Source: an uncultured Pseudomonadota bacterium
Lineage (GTDB): Bacteria > Desulfobacterota > Desulfobulbia > Desulfobulbales > Desulfurivibrionaceae
DNA length: 64,000 nt
Reading direction: 5' to 3'
NCBI GenBank assembly: GCA_937868185.1
Contig: CALMMG010000001.1
Coordinates: forward strand, 27,585 to 91,584
Part shown: piece by piece, positions 35,888 through 46,223 of the stretch
Layout of the letters: each line of letters opens with the position of its first letter
Position numbering within the stretch: position 1 is the stretch's first letter
Translations under genes and position numbers: made by a program
Notes under the pieces: generated by a model
What the model saw: the letters and a program-made list of their open reading frames with translations, nothing else
Databases searched by the model: none
Told to the model about the DNA's origin: nothing

Positions 35888-37755
35888 GCAACCCAGCATC
35901 CTACGATCCCGACTGGCAGGAAAAATACAGCGACATGATCGCCACGCCTTACCAGGCTGCGGCCAAAATCAAACCGGGCCAACGGGTCTTCATCGGTACG
36001 GCCTGCGCCGAACCGGTGCTACTGGTCAAGGCCCTTACCGAGCGGGCCAGCGAGCTGGCCGACGTGGAGATCATCCAGTTGCTCACCAAGGGCGACGCCC
36101 CGTATGCCAGCCGCAGCCTGGCCGACTGCTTCTCGGTGAACAGCTTTTTCATCGGGGCCAACATTCGGGAGCATATCCAGCAGGGACTGGGCAACTACAC
36201 CCCCACCCTGCTCTCCGACATCCCCATGCTGTTCAACTCCGGCCAGCTACCCATCGATGTGGCCCTCATCCAGGTAACGCCGCCGGACGAGCGCGGCAAG
36301 GTGAGTCTGGGCGTTTCGGTGGACATCGTGAAAAGTGCGGCGGAAAACGCCTCGCTGGTGATCGCCCAGGTGAACCCCATGATGCCCAAGACCCTTGGCG
36401 ACAGCTTTCTCGACATCTACGATCTCGATATTCTGGTACCAGCGGCAAGCCCCATCATCGAACGGGAATCCACGCCGGTTTCCGCAGATACCCGCCGCAT
36501 CGGGGAGCACATCGCCGCCCTGATCGAAGATGGGTCAACAATAGAATTCGGCATCGGCCGCATTCCCCACGCCCTGGTGGAATTCCTGCACAACAAGAAG
36601 GACCTTGGCATCCATACGGAGATGCTCACTGACTCCATCATCGACCTGGTGGAATCGGGCGCTGTTAACGGCCAGCGGAAAACCACGGACAAGGGACGGA
36701 TCACGGCCAGCTTCTGTATGGGCACTAAACGGCTCTACGACTACATCGACAACAATCCAAAATTCTGCTTCCGCCCCACGGAGTACGTCAACGACACCCA
36801 TATCATCGGCAGACAGCACAAGATGGTGGCCATCAACATGGCGCTGGAAATCGACCTCACCGGGCAGGTCTGCGCCGATTCTCTGGGCTCCCTCTTCTAT
36901 TCTGGCATCGGCGGCCAGGTGGATTTCAACCGGGGCGCGGCCCGCTCCATCGGCGGCAAGCCCATCATCGCCATGGAGTCAACGGCCAAGGATAAAACCA
37001 TCTCCCGCATCGTCACCCGTCTGACCCCTGGGGCCGGGGTGGTCACCACCCGAGGCGAGGTGCATTACGTGGCCACGGAGTACGGCATCGCCTACCTGCA
37101 CGGCAAAAGTGTGCAGGAGCGGGCCCTGGCCCTGATCAGCATCGCCCATCCCAAATTCCGGGAACAGCTGTTCAAGGAAGCCATCGAGGCTAAGTATCTC
37201 CGCCAGGATCTCGGCGACGTGGAGGGCCGCTTCATGATCGCCTCCAAGGAGATGAACACCACCATGCTCCTGGAAGACGGCACCCAGATCAATTTCCGGC
37301 CCGTGCATCTCACCGATGAGCCCCGGATGCGGGACATCCTCTACGCCCTTTCCCAGGAAACCCTGTACTACCGCTTCATGACCCACAGTCAGCGCTTCGG
37401 CCACAAGCAGATCCAGAACTTCGTCTACATCGACCACCGCAAGGACGCGGCCATTGTCGGCACCTTACCGGAGGTGCATGGCGAGGAGATCATCGCCATT
37501 GGCCGCTACTATCTCGACGAAAAAACCAACCGGGCCGAGGTGGCCTTTATTGTCCGCGACGAATGGCAAAACAAACGGATCGGCTCCTTTCTTTTCAAAC
37601 ATCTGGTCACCATCGCCAAAAAAAACGGCATTGCCGGCTTTTCCGCCGAGGTGTTGCGGGAGAACAAACGCATGCAGGCTATCTTCCTCCATTGCGGCTT
37701 TACCGTGAAAAGCAGTCTGGAGGAAGACGTTTACAGCTTTCAGATTGATTTCTGA
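35884..37755 (+). CDS. Acetyl-CoA hydrolase/CoA-transferase fused to GNAT acetyltransferase
   Basis: PTEYVNDTHIIGRQHKMVAINMALEIDLTGQVCADS; C-terminal IVRDEWQNKRIGSFLFKHL...AEVLRENKRMQAIFLHCGF. Confidence 0.93.
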   Translation: MSNPASYDPDWQEKYSDMIATPYQAAAKIKPGQRVFIGTACAEPVLLVKALTERASELADVEIIQLLTKGDAPYASRSLADCFSVNSFFIGANIREHIQQGLGNYTPTLLSDIPMLFNSGQLPIDVALIQVTPPDERGKVSLGVSVDIVKSAAENASLVIAQVNPMMPKTLGDSFLDIYDLDILVPAASPIIERESTPVSADTRRIGEHIAALIEDGSTIEFGIGRIPHALVEFLHNKKDLGIHTEMLTDSIIDLVESGAVNGQRKTTDKGRITASFCMGTKRLYDYIDNNPKFCFRPTEYVNDTHIIGRQHKMVAINMALEIDLTGQVCADSLGSLFYSGIGGQVDFNRGAARSIGGKPIIAMESTAKDKTISRIVTRLTPGAGVVTTRGEVHYVATEYGIAYLHGKSVQERALALISIAHPKFREQLFKEAIEAKYLRQDLGDVEGRFMIASKEMNTTMLLEDGTQINFRPVHLTDEPRMRDILYALSQETLYYRFMTHSQRFGHKQIQNFVYIDHRKDAAIVGTLPEVHGEEIIAIGRYYLDEKTNRAEVAFIVRDEWQNKRIGSFLFKHLVTIAKKNGIAGFSAEVLRENKRMQAIFLHCGFTVKSSLEEDVYSFQIDF

Positions 37756-37805
37756 TCGGCTATCATATCCGTGGGGTTAGTAAATATCAGACTACGGAGA
37801 GACAG

Positions 37806-38594
37806 ATGCATTCCCCTGTTGCAAACGATGTTTCCCAAAAATCTGTCAGAATCATGGTGGTCGAGGATGTCGCCTTCAATATGGATATCCTCACCGACAT
37901 CCTTGCCGAGCGTGGCTACCAGACCGTTCCCGCCACCAGCGGCGAAGCCGCGCTGGAGATCCTTGCTCTGGATACCGATTTTCAGATCATTCTGATGGAT
38001 ATCGGCCTCCCCGGCATTGATGGTGTGGAAGCCGCCCGCAGGATCAAAGAAAACCCGGAATGGCGCGCCATTCCGGTCATCGCCCTTACGGCCGAGACCG
38101 CCAGCGAACGGGCTCGTTTTTTAGCCGCTGGCCTTGACGGCTATACGGAAAAAAACTTCGACCCGGACCAACTCTTCACCGTCATTGACCGACATCTTTC
38201 CGCTGCCTGCCCGACTCGACAAGAGGTGAGACCTGCCTTGGCAAACTCTGCGGAGCCTTCCGATCTGGATTTCGAGGCCCTGTTTGCCACTTATGCTGAC
38301 GAGGAAACCCTCTGCCGGATGGCCAAGGCCTTCTTTGCCGATACCGACAAACAGATCATCCTGCTTGGCGAGGCAATGGCCACAGGCAATCAGGCAGGGA
38401 TTCTGGCCTGCTGCCACAGTATTGTCGGGGCATCCGCAATCTTCACTGCGAAAAAGCTAGGCGCGACAGCGAAAGCGCTTGAGATCTGTCTCCGTAACGG
38501 GAAAATCGAAGAGGCCACCTCGGCCTGGCACAGGGTGCTCGCCGCCCATGAGTCGTTGCACACCTCTGTGACAAGCCGGCTCAGCAGCTGTTAA
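37806..38594 (+). CDS. REC-Hpt protein
   Basis: ILMDIGLPGIDG receiver; CCHSIVGASAIFTAKKLG Hpt histidine. Confidence 0.85.
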   Translation: MHSPVANDVSQKSVRIMVVEDVAFNMDILTDILAERGYQTVPATSGEAALEILALDTDFQIILMDIGLPGIDGVEAARRIKENPEWRAIPVIALTAETASERARFLAAGLDGYTEKNFDPDQLFTVIDRHLSAACPTRQEVRPALANSAEPSDLDFEALFATYADEETLCRMAKAFFADTDKQIILLGEAMATGNQAGILACCHSIVGASAIFTAKKLGATAKALEICLRNGKIEEATSAWHRVLAAHESLHTSVTSRLSSC

Positions 38595-38597
38595 TCA

Positions 38598-39023
38598 ATG
38601 CATCCTGACTATTCAACCATTCTAATTGTCGACAATGCAGAATTTATTCGCATGGTTGTCCGCTTACGCCTGGAAGGAGCCGGGGTTGCGCCCAAAAATA
38701 TCCACGAGGCAGGAAACGGGCAGGAGGCTTACGAACTCATCACCACACAGGGAATAGGCAATATCCTGTGCGATTATGAAATGCCGGTTATGGATGGGAT
38801 AGAGCTTGCCACCATACTTCTCCTCACGGAACAGCGTCGGGGTCTTCGTTTTGTTTTATTCAGCGGCACTCCCTTGGCGAAGATCGCGGTAGCGCTGGCC
38901 GAAACCGGACTGGACATCCCGATCATCCCCAAGACAAAACTCAGAGAAAACTGGAGCCAAACCCCCATCCTCAGCGTCTGGTTTCCAGAGCTAGCCATCA
39001 ACCTGTCACCTCAACAAAAATAA
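38598..39023 (+). CDS. Stand-alone receiver-like response regulator
   Basis: ILIVDNAEFIRMVV, NILCDYEMPVMDGIELA. Confidence 0.85.
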   Translation: MHPDYSTILIVDNAEFIRMVVRLRLEGAGVAPKNIHEAGNGQEAYELITTQGIGNILCDYEMPVMDGIELATILLLTEQRRGLRFVLFSGTPLAKIAVALAETGLDIPIIPKTKLRENWSQTPILSVWFPELAINLSPQQK

Positions 39024-39125
39024 CACTGTTCATTTCAAAACCTGTCGATATGTATTATATTAATTACACTACTTAATGGCTCCCGCGTGTTTACCTTTGA
39101 TCAAGATTCACTGAGGAGATAATGA

Positions 39126-39500
39126 ATGAAAATACTCATTGTCGATGATGAAGTAACAGCCAGAACCATTCTCAAGAATCATCTGCTGAAACATGTCCCG
39201 GGGTGTGAGCTCTTTGAGGCGGCAAACGGCACCGAGGCTATCTTCCGCTACCTGAAATACCAGCCGGATGTCGTGCTCCTCGACCTTATCATGCCGGTGG
39301 TGGATGGAGAGACCTTTCTTGTCATCATTGAGGATGCCTATCAAAAGGGGTTCCTCAAGAAGGAACCCAAGGTCATCGTTATCACCAGCTTTGACGATCC
39401 TGCCAAGCTCCTTGAGGTGTCCGGCCGACCATCGGTGGAAACGGTTATCCCCAAACCCATCACCCAGGCCACCATCGAACGGCTGAAACTCCTGCTGTAA
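39126..39500 (+). CDS. Stand-alone receiver response regulator
   Basis: ILIVDDEVTARTIL, VVLLDLIMPVVDGE, VIVITSF. Confidence 0.9.
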   Translation: MKILIVDDEVTARTILKNHLLKHVPGCELFEAANGTEAIFRYLKYQPDVVLLDLIMPVVDGETFLVIIEDAYQKGFLKKEPKVIVITSFDDPAKLLEVSGRPSVETVIPKPITQATIERLKLLL

Positions 39501-39662
39501 GAACCGCCACGCTTTTCTGACCCCAGCATTCTTTCGCAGAAAAGCCTGGCACCCAATTTACTCTCCCACGCACCCTTTATTTTTTTAATGACGCATTCCT
39601 TGTATCCACTATAATAGCGCCAGACCATTCAACAGATTCCCCGCACACCAAGGAGGTTCCCT

Positions 39663-40946
39663 ATGTCTGTCTCCCAGGCAGATTTTGCAGAAGCACTTGC
39701 CGTCGGACGGCCACCCAATATTGTCAGACTGTTTCCCAATTCCAAAGCCCTGATCGTCAGCGGCAAGGTCATCGACCGGGCTTTACAGGCCAAGGGCAAG
39801 GCCATGACCATCGCTGCCAACGGCCGCAACAACTTCATCATCCGCGGGGCCCTACTGGCCGCGCAACGGGCCAACGCCGCGATCATCATCGAGATCGCCC
39901 GCTCCGAGGGCGGGGCAAACGCCTACTGCCCGACAAATTACTGGAACATGGCCATGCAGGTGGATCAGGCTATGAACGAGCTGTCCATCACCGTGCCGGT
40001 TGCCATCCACGCCGACCATTATGGGATCAAGAAAGAAACGGACCTTGATTTCGCCAAGGTCGAGATTCCCACCATCTTCGAGGCGGGCATCACCTCCATC
40101 GCCATCGATGCCTCCCATCTGCCGGATGACAAGAATCTTCTCACCAACCTGGCCCTGACCCAGCTGGTGCCTGCCTGGGCCGGGCTGGAAACGGAGATCG
40201 GGGAGATTAAGGGTGATCAGGGGCTTTCCACCCCGGCGGAAGCGCTCTTCCTCATCCAGGGGTTAAACGCCCACAACATCTTCCCCGACTGGATAGCCTT
40301 GAACAACGGCACCACCCACGGCATTGAAGAAAGCGGCCAGGGTATCCAGGTGGGTCTCACCGCCGAAGTGCACGCCGGGCTTGCCCCATACCATGTCTCC
40401 GGCGCCCAGCACGGCACCTCGGGCAATAGCTCGGAAAGGCTAAGGGAGATCGCCGCCCAGACCTCCACCACCAAGGCCAATGTGGCCACAGCTCTACAGA
40501 TGGTCTCTTGGGGCTTGCAGGTGAACGACTACGGCAACGCCATCCTGGACGCAGACGGCAACTTCATCAAGGTGAAGGACGCCGGAGTCACCGAAAACAT
40601 GTGGCAGCAGATGGTGGCATACGCCGAGACAAACGGCTGGAAAAAAGGCAATTACAAGAGCCTCAATCTGCCTTTTGAACCAAAACTGATGGGGCAGCCC
40701 AAGGCGATCCGGGACCGGATGGTGAAACGGGTGGAAGATTTTGTCTACAATCTCCTGGTCAACGTCTTCAACGCCCAGGACAGTGCTCCTCTGGGGATCA
40801 AGGCCATTTTGGCAAAGGGCTCCTACGACATGGGACCCAAGGTCGGACGCATCGAGGACCCGGCCCAATGGACCGGTGAAAAAATCACCCGAAGAGCGGC
40901 CAGCCTCACCACCGACAAAGGCCCGGCAGGTGATTTTGACGATTGA
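39663..40946 (+). CDS. Class II fructose-bisphosphate aldolase family
   Basis: VPVAIHADHYGIKK, ITSIAIDASHLP, ALNNGTTHGI. Confidence 0.88.
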   Translation: MSVSQADFAEALAVGRPPNIVRLFPNSKALIVSGKVIDRALQAKGKAMTIAANGRNNFIIRGALLAAQRANAAIIIEIARSEGGANAYCPTNYWNMAMQVDQAMNELSITVPVAIHADHYGIKKETDLDFAKVEIPTIFEAGITSIAIDASHLPDDKNLLTNLALTQLVPAWAGLETEIGEIKGDQGLSTPAEALFLIQGLNAHNIFPDWIALNNGTTHGIEESGQGIQVGLTAEVHAGLAPYHVSGAQHGTSGNSSERLREIAAQTSTTKANVATALQMVSWGLQVNDYGNAILDADGNFIKVKDAGVTENMWQQMVAYAETNGWKKGNYKSLNLPFEPKLMGQPKAIRDRMVKRVEDFVYNLLVNVFNAQDSAPLGIKAILAKGSYDMGPKVGRIEDPAQWTGEKITRRAASLTTDKGPAGDFDD

Positions 40947-41004
40947 TCCACTTGGGGCAGGGTTTTCCCAGCCCCAATTTTTCTACCATTTGTTGTAATT
41001 GAGT

Positions 41005-41040
41005 CCGCCGCTGGTCTTCTGACCGGCGGCGTTTTTTTTT
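41005..41040 (+). terminator. Rho-independent terminator of the aldolase gene
   Basis: GCCGCTGGTC-TTCT-GACCGGCGGC followed by GTTTTTTTTT. Confidence 0.9.
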
Positions 41041-41050
41041 TGCGGACCAG

Positions 41051-41524
41051 CTACTGGATCAGACCACTGACCCAGAACGCTGCCAGACAGAGAAAGGGAA
41101 GGACGCTGAACGAAAGCAGGACATCCTTGATCGGATGGTTAAAATCAAAGACACGCAGACTAAAGGCTGCGCCATAGAGCCAGATATACAGAACAATCGC
41201 CAGAGTTCCGCCGCCATCCAGCCAGAGATTGGCCCCGAGATCGAACCAGAACACCAGAGAGGCAACGGCCATGGCGCTGAGAAGCAGCTGAGCCAGTTCA
41301 TAAACAGCCTTGGCCATCACATAGAGGATATTGAAAAAACCAATTCCGCCAAAAAATAAAGCGGCGCAGACCAAGGCGAGGGCCCCGAGCAGGCCTGAAG
41401 TTAGAAGCGCTCCCCGATTGGCGGCAAGAAAGCCGAGCACCTGCGCAAGCACCTCCCCGGAGGAAACCCCTGCGAGATAGAAGGCCGCAACCGCACAGCC
41501 GGAAAAGAAGAAATATCGGCCCAT
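41051..41524 (-). CDS. Polytopic membrane protein, unknown function
   Basis: 157-aa ORF with multiple hydrophobic segments. Confidence 0.65.
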   Translation of the reverse strand: MGRYFFFSGCAVAAFYLAGVSSGEVLAQVLGFLAANRGALLTSGLLGALALVCAALFFGGIGFFNILYVMAKAVYELAQLLLSAMAVASLVFWFDLGANLWLDGGGTLAIVLYIWLYGAAFSLRVFDFNHPIKDVLLSFSVLPFLCLAAFWVSGLIQ

Positions 41525-41565
41525 CTATGCAAATACCATATATGAAGCTCCTGCCAGCCAGGGGT

Positions 41566-41883
41566 TCACTTGCTCACAAAACCGATGGCGCGATCAAGTT
41601 TATGGAGAAACGCGAAGCCCTGCCCCTTTTGCTCAAGCTTGGCTGCCTTGACCACTGCATCAAACACCGCATCGGTCTGTTCATTCTTGGTAATAATCAG
41701 AATGATTTCTTTTTGCGGTTTGATGAACATCCCGGCAAACCCGAGTTTTTCGCGCACGCCGGTGCCCCTCCCATAATACAGCGTCGCTCCTTCCGCCCCG
41801 GCCTGCATCGCCGCCTCGACCACCCGGTCTGCCTCGCCACGCTGGACGACACAGGTTATCAGGTTTGGATTTACCTGTTCCAT
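41566..41883 (-). CDS. P-II-like signalling protein
   Basis: MEQVNPNLITCVVQRGEADRVVEAAMQAGAEGATLYYGRGTGVREKLGF...IIVI-like GlnB fold; start at 41883. Confidence 0.82.
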   Translation of the reverse strand: MEQVNPNLITCVVQRGEADRVVEAAMQAGAEGATLYYGRGTGVREKLGFAGMFIKPQKEIILIITKNEQTDAVFDAVVKAAKLEQKGQGFAFLHKLDRAIGFVSK

Positions 41884-42272
41884 ACACCCCCCCTTCTTCT
41901 GAACTGAACCTTCGTCCGGACATGTCCGTCGGCGCCTGAAAACAATCAGCTGTTCGATGTGAATACAGTCAGACACCGCCAGGCTTTCCCTGGTATTTCC
42001 CTTACAAAGAATTATCGAGCCAGGACTGTACATTGTCAAGCTTTCAATGGTGACAAGAATCTTTTCTCATTGCTAGCCTTCGTTCACAGTGGACGACAAC
42101 ACTCGTTGCTTTGGGCAACACACCGACAGTCGATTTTCAACCATAATACTCGGCCACCAGATCGAGGAGAATCCTGCCTTATACCGTTAGATTTTCCAAA
42201 AGGTTTCTGATACCCTTAAAATAGAACGGCCCAAAGGCTGACCACACACTGGCTAAGCAACGGGAGCGATCC

Positions 42273-45188
42273 ATGGCCCATTCAAACCAAGCGCTAAAAA
42301 CTATACCCTTGCTGGTGGCGGCGCTGTCCGTCCTCGCCGGAGTAATCGTCCTCGTTGGTTGGGCTTTTGATATCACCGCCATCAAGAGCATCCTCCCCGG
42401 CTTGGTCTCCATGAAAACAAACACCGCCCTTGGTTGTATCCTGTTCGGTACGGCGTTGCTGGTTTGTTCTCTGTCCTCATCCACCCGGTCGATTCGCCTG
42501 ACCCGGCTCTTCGCGCTGCTCTGCGGCCTGATCGGCCTGCTGACCCTGGGCGAATATCTTTTTACTTGGAATCCTGGCTTTGACCAGTGGTTGTTTGCTG
42601 AGCCGGCCAGCACGGTGGGCACCTCACATCCTGGCCGCATGACCTTTGACACGGCAGCCTGTTTTGTCTTACTGGCGACAGAACTGACCCTTGCCTGCTG
42701 TGCACGCAAGACGACGATGCGATTCTGGCTCACGGCTATTCTCGGCTCGCTGACCATGGCCGTGGCCCTAGTAGCCCTCCTCTCTCACTGCACGGAGACC
42801 ATCGGCGTGTTTGGCCTTTGGAACCTGACCCTCATGTCTTTTACCACTGCAACCCTGTTTATTCTCCTGAGTACAACGATTGTCCTGCGCGCCTGGCCGG
42901 AAGATACTTCTCTCTGGTCTCTCACTGGAAAAACCGCAGTGGGATTTGCTCTTTGGAGCATGATGCTCAGCGGGTCGCTCAGCTGGAGCTTGCACCAGCA
43001 AGGGCACCACCTTCTGGATTCGGCCACGATCGCCGCTCGGGCCAATATCAGCAAAGATCTCGGTTTCCGCAGGTGGGCAACCTTCCACGGGGGCGTTTAT
43101 GTCCCGCCCACCAAACACACTCCGCCTAACCCGTATCTTAAAGTTCCCTACCGCGATGTGGTCACCACCACCGGCAAACCCCTCACCCTGATGAACCCGG
43201 CCTATATGCTGCGCGAGATGCAACAGGATTTTGGCGACAAGGACGGTACCAGGAGCCGGATCACCAGCCTGAAGCCGCTTAACCCGGCAAACGCCCCCGA
43301 TGCCTGGCAAATCAAAGCATTATTGAGCTTTGAACGAGGCGACAAAGAGTTGCGAGAAATACAGTATTTGGACAATCAGCCCTATCTGAGGATGATGCAA
43401 CCTATCTTCGTGGAAACTGGTTGTCTCAAATGCCATGCCCAGCAGGGTTACAAGCTGGGTGATGTCCGAGGCGGAATCAACACCTCCATCGCCTTGACCA
43501 CTTTCTTGGCACGTAGTCAGGCAAGCAGCATAGAACTGACGTTGTCCCACGCCGTCATCTGGCTTCTCGGCATCTCAAGCCTGCTATTTTTTTACCGACG
43601 CGAACATTTATTGGATGCCGAAAACCAGCAGGCGGCCACCGCCTTGCACAAGAGCGAGCAAAGTCTAAAAAAGGCCCAGAGCATCGCCCATGTGGGGAGC
43701 TGGGAACTTGATCTGACTAGCAACAAGCTTCTCTGGTCCGATGAAATCTACCAGATTTTTGAGCTCGACCAGAAAAATTTCGCTGCCTCTTACGATGCCT
43801 TCCTGGAGACTATCCATCCCGAAGACCGGGAGGCTGTGCACCGGGCATACACCGAGTCGCTCGAAAACAAGATGCCTTACGAGATCATTCACCGACTCCA
43901 GATGAAGGACGGCCGGGTAAAATATGTACATGAACGAGGGGAGACGTTCTACGGTTCGGATGGCCGCCCTCAGCGCTCAGTCGGCACGGTTCAAGACATC
44001 ACCGAACGTAAGTTAGCAGAAGAGGAAAACCAAAAACTTGCATCCCAGCTGCGCCAAGCCCAAAAGATGGAGGCCATCGGCACCTTGGCCGGCGGCATTG
44101 CCCATGATTTCAATAACATCCTCTCCATCATCTTCGGCTATAACGAATTAGCCATGGAGGAAAAGGATCCGGTAACTCGCCAGCACCACCTGGAGGAACT
44201 CCACAAAGGAGCGGAAAGGGCCAAGGAGCTTGTCTTGCAGATTTTGGCTTTCAGCCGTAAGGCAGAACAGCAGCAACATCCCTTACAGATCTCGCTGATC
44301 ATCAAGGAAGCCCTCAAGATGCTGCGCGCCTCCATCCCGACCACCATCGAGATCAAACAAAATATCGCTTCCTCTGGCCTGGTAATGGCCGATCCCACCC
44401 AGATCCACCAAGTCATCATGAATCTCTGCACCAACGCTTATCACGCCATGCGAGAAACAGGGGGAACCCTTGCCGTTTCGCTCGAAAACGTGACAATAGG
44501 GCCGGAAGATTACGGCTATGCCTCGCTCACCCCGGGAAGCTACCTGAAGCTTGAAGTAAGCGATACTGGTTGCGGCATTGAGCCGAAGATACAGGAGAAG
44601 ATCTTTGAGCCCTACTTCACGACCAAAAAGCTCGGGGAAGGAACCGGGATGGGCCTTGCCGTGGTGCACGGCATTGTAAAAAGCCACCATGGCCATATTA
44701 CAGTGTACAGCGAACCGGGAAAAGGCACGAGCTTTCATGTCTATCTGCCACTGACCGAACAGAGTGCCGTTGCTCTGCCGCTCGAAACCGCCCCCCAAGA
44801 GCTTCGGGGAAAAGGCGAACGGGTTTTGTTTGTTGATGACGAAGAGCCTATCCGTGCGGTTGTTGATGCTATTTTGTCAAAGAACGGCTATCAGGTGGCA
44901 ACCTTTACCGATGGGATGCAGGCCTGGGCAGAATTTCAGAAAAATCCGGAGCAATTTGATCTGGCAATCACCGACATGACCATGCCTTCCATAACTGGGG
45001 CTGAACTGGCGCAAAAAATCCTGGCCTTACGTCCTCAGACCCCGGTCATTCTCTGCACTGGCCAGAGTGAACTCATCAACAGAGAAAAAGCCTTAGCCAT
45101 GGGGATTTGCGACTATCTCAACAAACCGATCCGGAAGGAAACCCTGCTTAGGGCTGCAAGAAAAGCCCTGGAAAAAACCGAGAGATGA
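42273..45188 (+). CDS. Hybrid sensor kinase: TM region, DUF3365/Tll0287-like heme-motif sensor, PAS, HisKA/HATPase, REC
   Basis: [24 protein letters not shown] (CxxCH 43422-43436), [34 protein letters not shown]. Confidence 0.9.
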   Translation: MAHSNQALKTIPLLVAALSVLAGVIVLVGWAFDITAIKSILPGLVSMKTNTALGCILFGTALLVCSLSSSTRSIRLTRLFALLCGLIGLLTLGEYLFTWNPGFDQWLFAEPASTVGTSHPGRMTFDTAACFVLLATELTLACCARKTTMRFWLTAILGSLTMAVALVALLSHCTETIGVFGLWNLTLMSFTTATLFILLSTTIVLRAWPEDTSLWSLTGKTAVGFALWSMMLSGSLSWSLHQQGHHLLDSATIAARANISKDLGFRRWATFHGGVYVPPTKHTPPNPYLKVPYRDVVTTTGKPLTLMNPAYMLREMQQDFGDKDGTRSRITSLKPLNPANAPDAWQIKALLSFERGDKELREIQYLDNQPYLRMMQPIFVETGCLKCHAQQGYKLGDVRGGINTSIALTTFLARSQASSIELTLSHAVIWLLGISSLLFFYRREHLLDAENQQAATALHKSEQSLKKAQSIAHVGSWELDLTSNKLLWSDEIYQIFELDQKNFAASYDAFLETIHPEDREAVHRAYTESLENKMPYEIIHRLQMKDGRVKYVHERGETFYGSDGRPQRSVGTVQDITERKLAEEENQKLASQLRQAQKMEAIGTLAGGIAHDFNNILSIIFGYNELAMEEKDPVTRQHHLEELHKGAERAKELVLQILAFSRKAEQQQHPLQISLIIKEALKMLRASIPTTIEIKQNIASSGLVMADPTQIHQVIMNLCTNAYHAMRETGGTLAVSLENVTIGPEDYGYASLTPGSYLKLEVSDTGCGIEPKIQEKIFEPYFTTKKLGEGTGMGLAVVHGIVKSHHGHITVYSEPGKGTSFHVYLPLTEQSAVALPLETAPQELRGKGERVLFVDDEEPIRAVVDAILSKNGYQVATFTDGMQAWAEFQKNPEQFDLAITDMTMPSITGAELAQKILALRPQTPVILCTGQSELINREKALAMGICDYLNKPIRKETLLRAARKALEKTER

Positions 45189-45240
45189 ATTCTGGCTGAT
45201 TCTGAACGGACCGATGCATGCACAGAATAGGAATTAGGGA

Positions 45241-46215
45241 ATGATTTTTCGACATCACATGATCTTCTTGTTGGGTTGCCTGGCTCTCGCACTGGCATTA
45301 CCAGGTTGCGAATGGCTGGCGGACAAACCCATTACCATTGCTGCCTATGTTTGGCCAGGGTACGAGCCAATTTTTCTTGCCCAAAGCGAAGGCTGGCTTG
45401 ATCCACAGCGGGTGCATCTGGTTGAGACGACCTCAGACACAAATTCCTTAACAGCGTTAGCCGAAGGTAAGGTGGACGGGGCCGCGCTGACCTTGGATGA
45501 GGTGTTGCGAGCGCGCGCGCAAGGGCTGCCACTTTCTGTGGTGATGATCTTTGATCTCTCGGCTGGTGCCGATATGGTGGTGGCGCGTTCCAGTATCAAG
45601 ACCCTCGCTGATCTCAAAGGCCGCCGCATCGGTTTTGAGCAAGGCGCCGTGGGGGAGTTGATGTTGACTGAATCCCTCCGGGCTGCTGGTCTGACAAAAG
45701 AAGACGTCACCCTGGTGATGCTCCCCGTCGACCAACAACGCCAAGCTTGGCAGAACGACCAAGTGGATGCTGTTGTCACCTTTGAGCCGATTGCCAGTCA
45801 ATTGCTGGCGCAAGGTGGGCGCAAGGTGTTCGATAGTGGGCAAATCCCCAACACCATCGTTGATGTCCTGGCAATTCGCAGCGATACACTCGACCGGAAC
45901 CACGCAGCCGCGATTCGCCACCTGCTTGCTGCGCATTTTCGCGCGCTTGACCACCTGAACCGAAACCCACAGGATGCTGCCTACCGCATAGCTCCCCGTC
46001 TTGGTGTGTCGGCAGAAAATCTTCTTTCTCTTTATAAGGGGTTGCTTTTGCCTGACGCCGCCGAAAATTATCGCCTGCTCGCCGGAGCTTCGCCCGAGTT
46101 GCTCGCCAGTGCCCGCAAGCTGTCTGCCATCATGATCAAAAACGGATTGCTCAAACAGGATGCCCCACTCAGCTCACTGATCCGCGCTGATTTTCTGCCC
46201 ACTGATTTTCGCTAA
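45241..46215 (+). CDS. SsuA/THI5-like ABC solute-binding lipoprotein
   Basis: Lipobox-like LPGC; KPITIAAYVWPGYEPIFLAQSEGWLDPQRVHLVE...SDTNSLTALAEGKVDGAALTLDEVL. Confidence 0.88.
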   Translation: MIFRHHMIFLLGCLALALALPGCEWLADKPITIAAYVWPGYEPIFLAQSEGWLDPQRVHLVETTSDTNSLTALAEGKVDGAALTLDEVLRARAQGLPLSVVMIFDLSAGADMVVARSSIKTLADLKGRRIGFEQGAVGELMLTESLRAAGLTKEDVTLVMLPVDQQRQAWQNDQVDAVVTFEPIASQLLAQGGRKVFDSGQIPNTIVDVLAIRSDTLDRNHAAAIRHLLAAHFRALDHLNRNPQDAAYRIAPRLGVSAENLLSLYKGLLLPDAAENYRLLAGASPELLASARKLSAIMIKNGLLKQDAPLSSLIRADFLPTDFR

Positions 46216-46223
46216 AACTGATC

